NCBI GenBank assembly: GCA_000969725.1
Contig: JXSR01S073293.1
Strand: one strand, 5' to 3'
DNA length: 45,803 nucleotides
DNA from: Ophiothrix spiculata
Taxonomy: Eukaryota > Echinodermata > Ophiuroidea > Amphilepidida > Ophiotrichidae
The notes under the pieces were generated by a model. That model worked only from the letters and a program-made list of their open reading frames with translations. It was not told where the DNA came from and did not search any database. Of the stretch, positions 40,725-45,803 are shown in pieces (position 1 is the first letter of the stretch; every line of letters begins with the position of its first letter). The position numbers and the translations under genes are program-made.

Positions 40725-41740
40725 CAGCGTGAGTCAAAATGAAGTTGACAGAGATTCAAAACTTAATAACAAATGAACTACTGATATTTAAAATAATTGT
40801 TAAGCACATGGGAAATGTGCAGACTCTCCTGCCTATTTTGCTTATTTAAAAAAAAGAATGAAGGAAATCGGTAATTCCTAAGAGAAGTTATGCTTGTTTT
40901 AGTAAAAAAGCCAATTTTTCAAGCTGTCTACGGAATAAATAAGTAAACCAATTAAAATGCACAGTAACAACTTGAATAATTAGAGTAATTACTTTTTTAT
41001 GAATACCCTACCCTTCCTTTGACTAATATTTAAACATTGAATCAAGGAGATTGGTCATTCATAAGAAAACCTGTCCGTGATATGCTGATCTTTAAATGAA
41101 AGGAACATTTTAAAATAACCATTGAACAACTAGGATTTTGATGCAGGAATTTCAAATACAAATATCAATCAATTTTATGCATGAAACCAGTTTAGAACCT
41201 GCCTGACACTGAATTTTAAAAGCTGGTCGTTGGTACTGGAAGTTGTACCTCGTATGGCACCTTCTGACAAGGCAGTTCGTAGTTGAAACATAATTGCAAA
41301 CACACATGCCTTCAGAGCCGTTTTGCAGAGCAACGCTAAAGCAATTTGTAAGCCAGAATTGCTAAGTGTAAAAGAGGACCATGAAGATAGACTGAAGATC
41401 TGACACTTGAATTTTGAACAGAAATGACAGAGCTTCAAACTGCATCAATCTTGGCCGAAGGAAGACAGGGTATTAGTAACAGGTGACTGCACAGCTGAAG
41501 TACTTACTTTGCTTTGCATTTAGTTCGCTCATCAATTCCGTGGACAGCTTGTAAAATGAGTTTTTTTATTAAAACATGCATAACTTCTCTTATGAATTAC
41601 CGATTACCTTCATTCTTTTTTTTTTTAAATAAGCAGAAGAGTCTGCACATTTCCAAACTGCTTAACAATTGTTTTAAATATCAATAGTTCTTTTGTTATA
41701 TAGTTTTGAATCTCGGTCAATTTCATTTTGACTCACGCTG
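40725..41740. mobile_element. TA-flanked MITE, about 180-bp TIRs
   Basis: The ends are CAGCGTGAGTCAAAATGAA and TTCATTTTGACTCACGCTG, with TA on both sides. The arms extend through TAAGAGAAGTTATGC-like blocks. 1,016 bp, no recognised transposase; Tc1/mariner-type by target site. Confidence 0.85.
40934..40939 (+). promoter_or_regulatory. Candidate polyadenylation signal AATAAA
   Basis: First canonical hexamer after the RPTP stop, about 600 nt downstream and within the left arm of a MITE. Use is unproven. Confidence 0.3.
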
Positions 41741-42831
41741 TATCTCAGAACAGGCGCACTTATGATTTTGATACAAGCTAAAATTATTATTAGGGAGCAA
41801 ACGAACTTGTGGTACTCTTTAATGTTGTTTCCTGTTTATTATAATATGATATCAGGCATTTTAGAGGCTGTTTTGGTCGATTTTAATGAAAATCAGTCAT
41901 TTTAGCGGCAATCTTGGCGACCATTTGAATTTGAAATATGCATAAGATGTAATTGTTATAGCTACAGAAGCCAACTTTAAGCGTTAAGAGTATTATAATG
42001 ATTAAATTGGCAGCCACCTTAGATTTTCCAAAATACTCAATAGTTATGATTTTGCATCTTCCAGATCTGAAATCTATGGGTCTCATACATTCAGAATCTG
42101 GCAAAAAAAAATTGCGGACTCCATTTTCCAGTCAACTCTAAAATCAAAATGATCAAGGTTTTGCAATGGTCACACTTTATGATCTGATTTTTCACGCATT
42201 TTCGCGCTTTTTAAAAACCGGTCCCGCTCTTTGCCGTTTTTAATCGCGCTAAACTCAAGTGCTTACTTTGAAGGGCCTTTGGATAACGTTTCGGAATTTT
42301 TTTTTAATGGATGATTTACACTTAAAAACTTGATAGAAAATAACAGTTAATTACCAAATATGTGGACAATTTTGATGTAAACATTCAGAGAAGTCAAAAA
42401 TTAGAATTTTATTTTGTTTGTTGACATTGGGTATGATACTATTTTCTAAGTATATATAGTATTGCTCTAAATCAAGAAAAAGGTTTAAAAAAATGTTTGT
42501 AAAAGCACATCATAGATTGCAGTTAAATCAAAAATAAATTTTCGAGTTTGTATTAGATCTCCTGATATAGCCATTTGTGAATTTACAACTCTAGGGGCAG
42601 TGTTTATCGGTGTCGACAACGTGGTAAAAATAAAAGAATATCTACATTATGTTGATACACAGGGTTTAAAAAACTTCGTTTTGAAAAAGGTTAATAAATG
42701 AGTAAGTTAGGTTAATTATTGAGCTTTGTATGATTTATAATACTCCTTGGAAGTACATGTACATTGATGTATAAAATTCTTTTTAATTTCTTGCCCTGAA
42801 AACTCGTCAATTTGTTCGTCTTTGACTACCG
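41741..42831. other. No gene recognised
   Basis: AT-rich intergenic DNA without supported features. Confidence 0.5.
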
Positions 42832-43130
42832 ATCAAAAGTGTCAATGGTCGTCCGGCACTTTCTAGGGGGTCAAAGGTCAAAAGAAAGGTCAAACGTTCA
42901 CATTTGTCCGATTTAAAAGGTTATGGTGTCAAATTGTTTGTCTTGGATCAGCAATCAAAAGTGTCAATTGTGACTCTGTCGACAAACCTTTCCCTCAGGG
43001 TCAAAGTTCAAAAGAGAGGTATTTTGACTTTGTCCGATTTCAAAGATTGAAGGTGTTAAATTGTTCATTTTGGACCAGCGATCAAAAATGTCAATTGTGA
43101 CACTGTCGCCCGATCTATCCTTGGGGTACC
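42832..43130 (+). repeat. Tandem repeat (about 124 bp, 2.4 copies) with DR1-like AGGTCA sites
   Basis: Units start with ATCAAAAGTGTCAATNGT at about 42832, 42954 and 43080. Each full unit has a perfect-looking direct repeat: GGGTCAAAGGTCA (42868-42880) and GGGTCAAAGTTCA (42998-43010). Confidence 0.75.
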
Positions 43131-44754
43131 TTTGACGTGATAATATGATTTATGCATGCTGAAGTCGTATGACAAAAAAGGACACTCGGCAGGGTTCCTG
43201 TCTCATTAGAGACAGGTAGAAGTTCATTTTGTATTTGTTTATGATCATGAACAATGTTGTGACTTGTATCTATAAAAAGTAGGTGACAAGCACACCAAAA
43301 AAACCCACGTATTGTTATTTTCACTTATTTGTTTTCAAGGTCAATGCACAAATCAAAACGAAAAAGGAAGTCTTTTTAACTTAACTCATATTAAACATGG
43401 GAGGTGTTGCCTTTCGTAATGCATTCTGGCATTAAAAAAAACCAAAAAAAAAAACCACATGAACTAAAATACAATATAAAAGATATGAATATAATAGGTG
43501 GAAGTTATAACAAATGCATTGGCTAACCTCTCTGTGGTAGAAAACATTTGCAATTTATAAGTCAACTCAAAAAAATGACTCCAAACAATATCTTGTTTTC
43601 ACAAAAAAAAATTACAAAACTGCATGATATTTTATCAAGTACAAAAATGAAAACGAAATACAAAGTGACGAAAAATTTTGATGATTTTAAGATTTATTGG
43701 AATATCAGATGAATTATGTAGATCTGAATTTTGTGCTTATGAAGTGTGATGAAAAATAAACTTTATTGAAACATCAAAAGAACAGAAATATAATAAAGAA
43801 GAAAGATGTGTAAAACATATTGAATTAAGGCAATTGCTATACCTCTCTGAGGTTTAAAGAGAAAAAAAACCTCATATTAAACATAGCTTATAGTCCAAGT
43901 GCGTCGTATCCTAACCTTATACTGTTGGAACCATTGAAGACGTCATATTAGACATAAACATAAATAAGGTACGTTTTTAGTTTTTTTAGTTTTAGTTGTC
44001 TTATTTTTACAAATTTTAAATTCTTCTTCTCATATAACTTCACATTAGTTAAGCTATTTTTTTTATTTAAATAATTTGTCTGATTCCCGGGGGTACTCAT
44101 ACTCACATATTTGACCGAACGGGGTTATTAGACTCGATACTCCATCCTCGACGATCGCTATGCTTTTGGGTCGTTTGCTCACGTTCGAGGACTGGACTCG
44201 ATCCATTCAAAAAGCTGAAGCATTTTTATCCGCCAAATATGGTCAGATTAATCAAAAATGGTAATTTATTCAAATAATTTGCATCTCCTCTGATGCACCT
44301 CTTTCCAACGTCGCCATCTTGTTTCTTCGCCTATGCGGAATTTCGTAACGGTTTTTCTTGGTTTTACTAAATATTTGACATTACATTTACTCATCAACAA
44401 GTAAAAGTCAACAAGTAATCAGTCACGATCAATCTGACACAAATAAAATCATAAATAGTCTTACCGTTTTTTATATCCAAGACGAAAAAGAAGTCCAAGC
44501 GGGGCTCTCAGCGAAGAAATTATAACCATGATAACATCACCATTTTCCTTCTCTCGATAACAGTTCAGATTGCGTCGTGCGACAAAATGTACTCACACGA
44601 CGCGCCTGTGTGCGCGCGAGTGCTGCGCTGATTGATAGTCGCACTGCACGCGCGCACTCAAGCACCGTGATGATCACGCGATCATGTAAACGGTAAAAAT
44701 GTAGTTCAGTTTGATTTGTTTTGCCGTTCTTTGCTGTAACCAATTCAATGTATA
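43131..44754. other. No gene recognised
   Basis: AT-rich, then a GC-richer patch at 44560-44690 with CGCG words. No coding or RNA gene supported. Confidence 0.45.
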
Positions 44755-44975
44755 AGAAAAGAAAAGAAAAGAAAAGAAAAGAAAAGAAAAGAAAAGAAAA
44801 GAAAAGAAAAGAAAAGAAAAGAAAAGGAAAGGAAAGGAAAGAGAAAATAAGAGAAGAGAAGATCCTTTTCTTTCCTTTCCTTTCCTTTTCTCTTCTCTTC
44901 TCTTCTTTTCTCTTCTAGTTCTCTTCTCTTCTCGTCTCGTCTCGTCTGTCCTTTTCTTTTCTTTTTCTTTTTTTA
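44755..44975. repeat. (AAAAG)n purine tract followed by pyrimidine tract
   Basis: About 18 AAAAG units (44755-44845), then GA-rich sequence to 44862, then about 110 bases almost all C/T. The two halves can pair as an imperfect hairpin. Confidence 0.85.
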
Positions 44976-45473
44976 ACGTGTTCAGCTTAGTTGCGCTGAC
45001 TTGTTTGTAGATACAATAGTTATTGTGAACATGATTATGAAGTCGAAGTTGAATGTGCTCGTGTCTTCTTTAGATCTAAATAGTTCTGATAAAATCTTAA
45101 AAACTGACCCCCCCCCCAAAAAAAAAAAAAATAAAATTGTCTACTGTGTAATGAACTTTTTTCCTAGACAATGTAAAGTTATTAAGATTTTAGAGGTTAC
45201 GTGATTTCCACAGAACTTACAGGGTTCTTGGAATGAACTTTACATGACCCAAACCGGAAGTTTGTTTTGAAACTAAATTTTCTTCTTTATCGTGTAAAAT
45301 CACATGTTGTTCGGATATGGTTAGTTTCTCGTTTAACTTGTACAAAAGTGATAACGGGGGTGTGCCGCAAACTTGGGTAGCACTCTCCGATAGTAGGCCT
45401 AACTGCTTATGATACAAACCAAATGTCGGCTATAGCAGCTAACCTAACAAATTTTATGGTGTTGATGCACATA

Positions 45474-45567
45474 AAAGAAAAGGAAAGGAAAGAGAAGAGA
45501 CTCAGAGAGAGAAAAGAAGAGAAGAGAAAAAGAAAAGGAAAGGAACCGGGAAAGGAAAGGAAATCTT
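45474..45567 (+). repeat. GA-rich purine tract
   Basis: AAAAGGAAAGGAAAGAG-type sequence similar to the inverse of 44865-44975. Confidence 0.7.
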
Positions 45568-45803
45568 GAGTCTAGACTCAAGACTTATAAGACACACACG
45601 TAGGCCTATGTGACACGTTGACCCACAAGATGCGACTTTAGAAAGTATTTGTTTTTTTCTTGACAAGTTTTTGACATTATGTTTATAGTAAATATTTCTT
45701 AACCAAGTCCTTAAGATTCCACAGCACTAATTGATCTACCCCGCACCACCCTATGGCACATGCGGGCCGCCATTACACGACACACCGGTTGCACTAAAGT
45801 GTC

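Noticed and set aside
41175..41438. Transposase gene inside the 40725-41740 element
   Set aside because: The 87-codon frame has no DDE or helix-turn-helix feature that I can see; the element looks non-autonomous.

Overview
The window looks like nuclear DNA of an invertebrate deuterostome. I favour an ambulacrarian (echinoderm or hemichordate) with moderate confidence. The reasons are a multi-exon gene with GT-AG introns, AT-rich introns crowded with small inverted-repeat transposons, tRNA-derived SINEs, a LINE tail ending in (ATT)n, and eight exact copies of the palindrome TAGGCCTA. No prokaryotic, organellar or viral gene was recognised.

One protein-coding gene is supported, on the + strand. 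It is a receptor-type protein tyrosine phosphatase (RPTP). I could place 25 coding exons between 8725 and 40336, with reading frame and splice phase agreeing at every junction; together they encode about 1,196 residues. The N-terminus (signal peptide and any further domains) lies upstream of the window or was not found in 1-8724. The visible order is: two cysteine-rich EGF-like exons (8725-8853, 11574-11723), four fibronectin type III (FN3) domains (14551-20645), one transmembrane exon (22656-22737), a juxtamembrane segment (23394-24618), a first phosphatase domain D1 with all catalytic motifs (about 24540-30290), and a second domain D2 (31886-40336). D2 keeps a CX5R core but has lost the His before Cys, the WPD Asp and the Q-loop Gln, so it is probably a pseudophosphatase.

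Layout: 1-8724 is intergenic or far-upstream intron DNA. It holds a GATC-rich palindrome, tRNA-like/SINE pieces, a tandem repeat and a mariner-type element (4478-5850) inserted in a LINE remnant. 8725-40336 is the RPTP gene. Its introns carry hAT-type and TA- or TTAA-flanked MITEs, several fold-back palindromes of 700-900 bp, minisatellites, one tandemly duplicated dead exon, and a tandem array rich in AGGTCA direct repeats. 40337-45803 holds the probable 3' UTR, a 1-kb TA-flanked MITE, a second AGGTCA array and purine/pyrimidine tracts.

The most unusual points are: the EGF-FN3-PTP-PTP architecture; the parallel exon structure of D1 and D2; the degenerate D2 signature; a 14-copy CGCTAGTCCGA minisatellite in a transposon that ends 15 bp before the exon with the WPD loop and catalytic Cys; and one fold-back family present as three diverged copies in three introns of the same gene. 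All alignments were made by eye, so element boundaries may be off by several bases.
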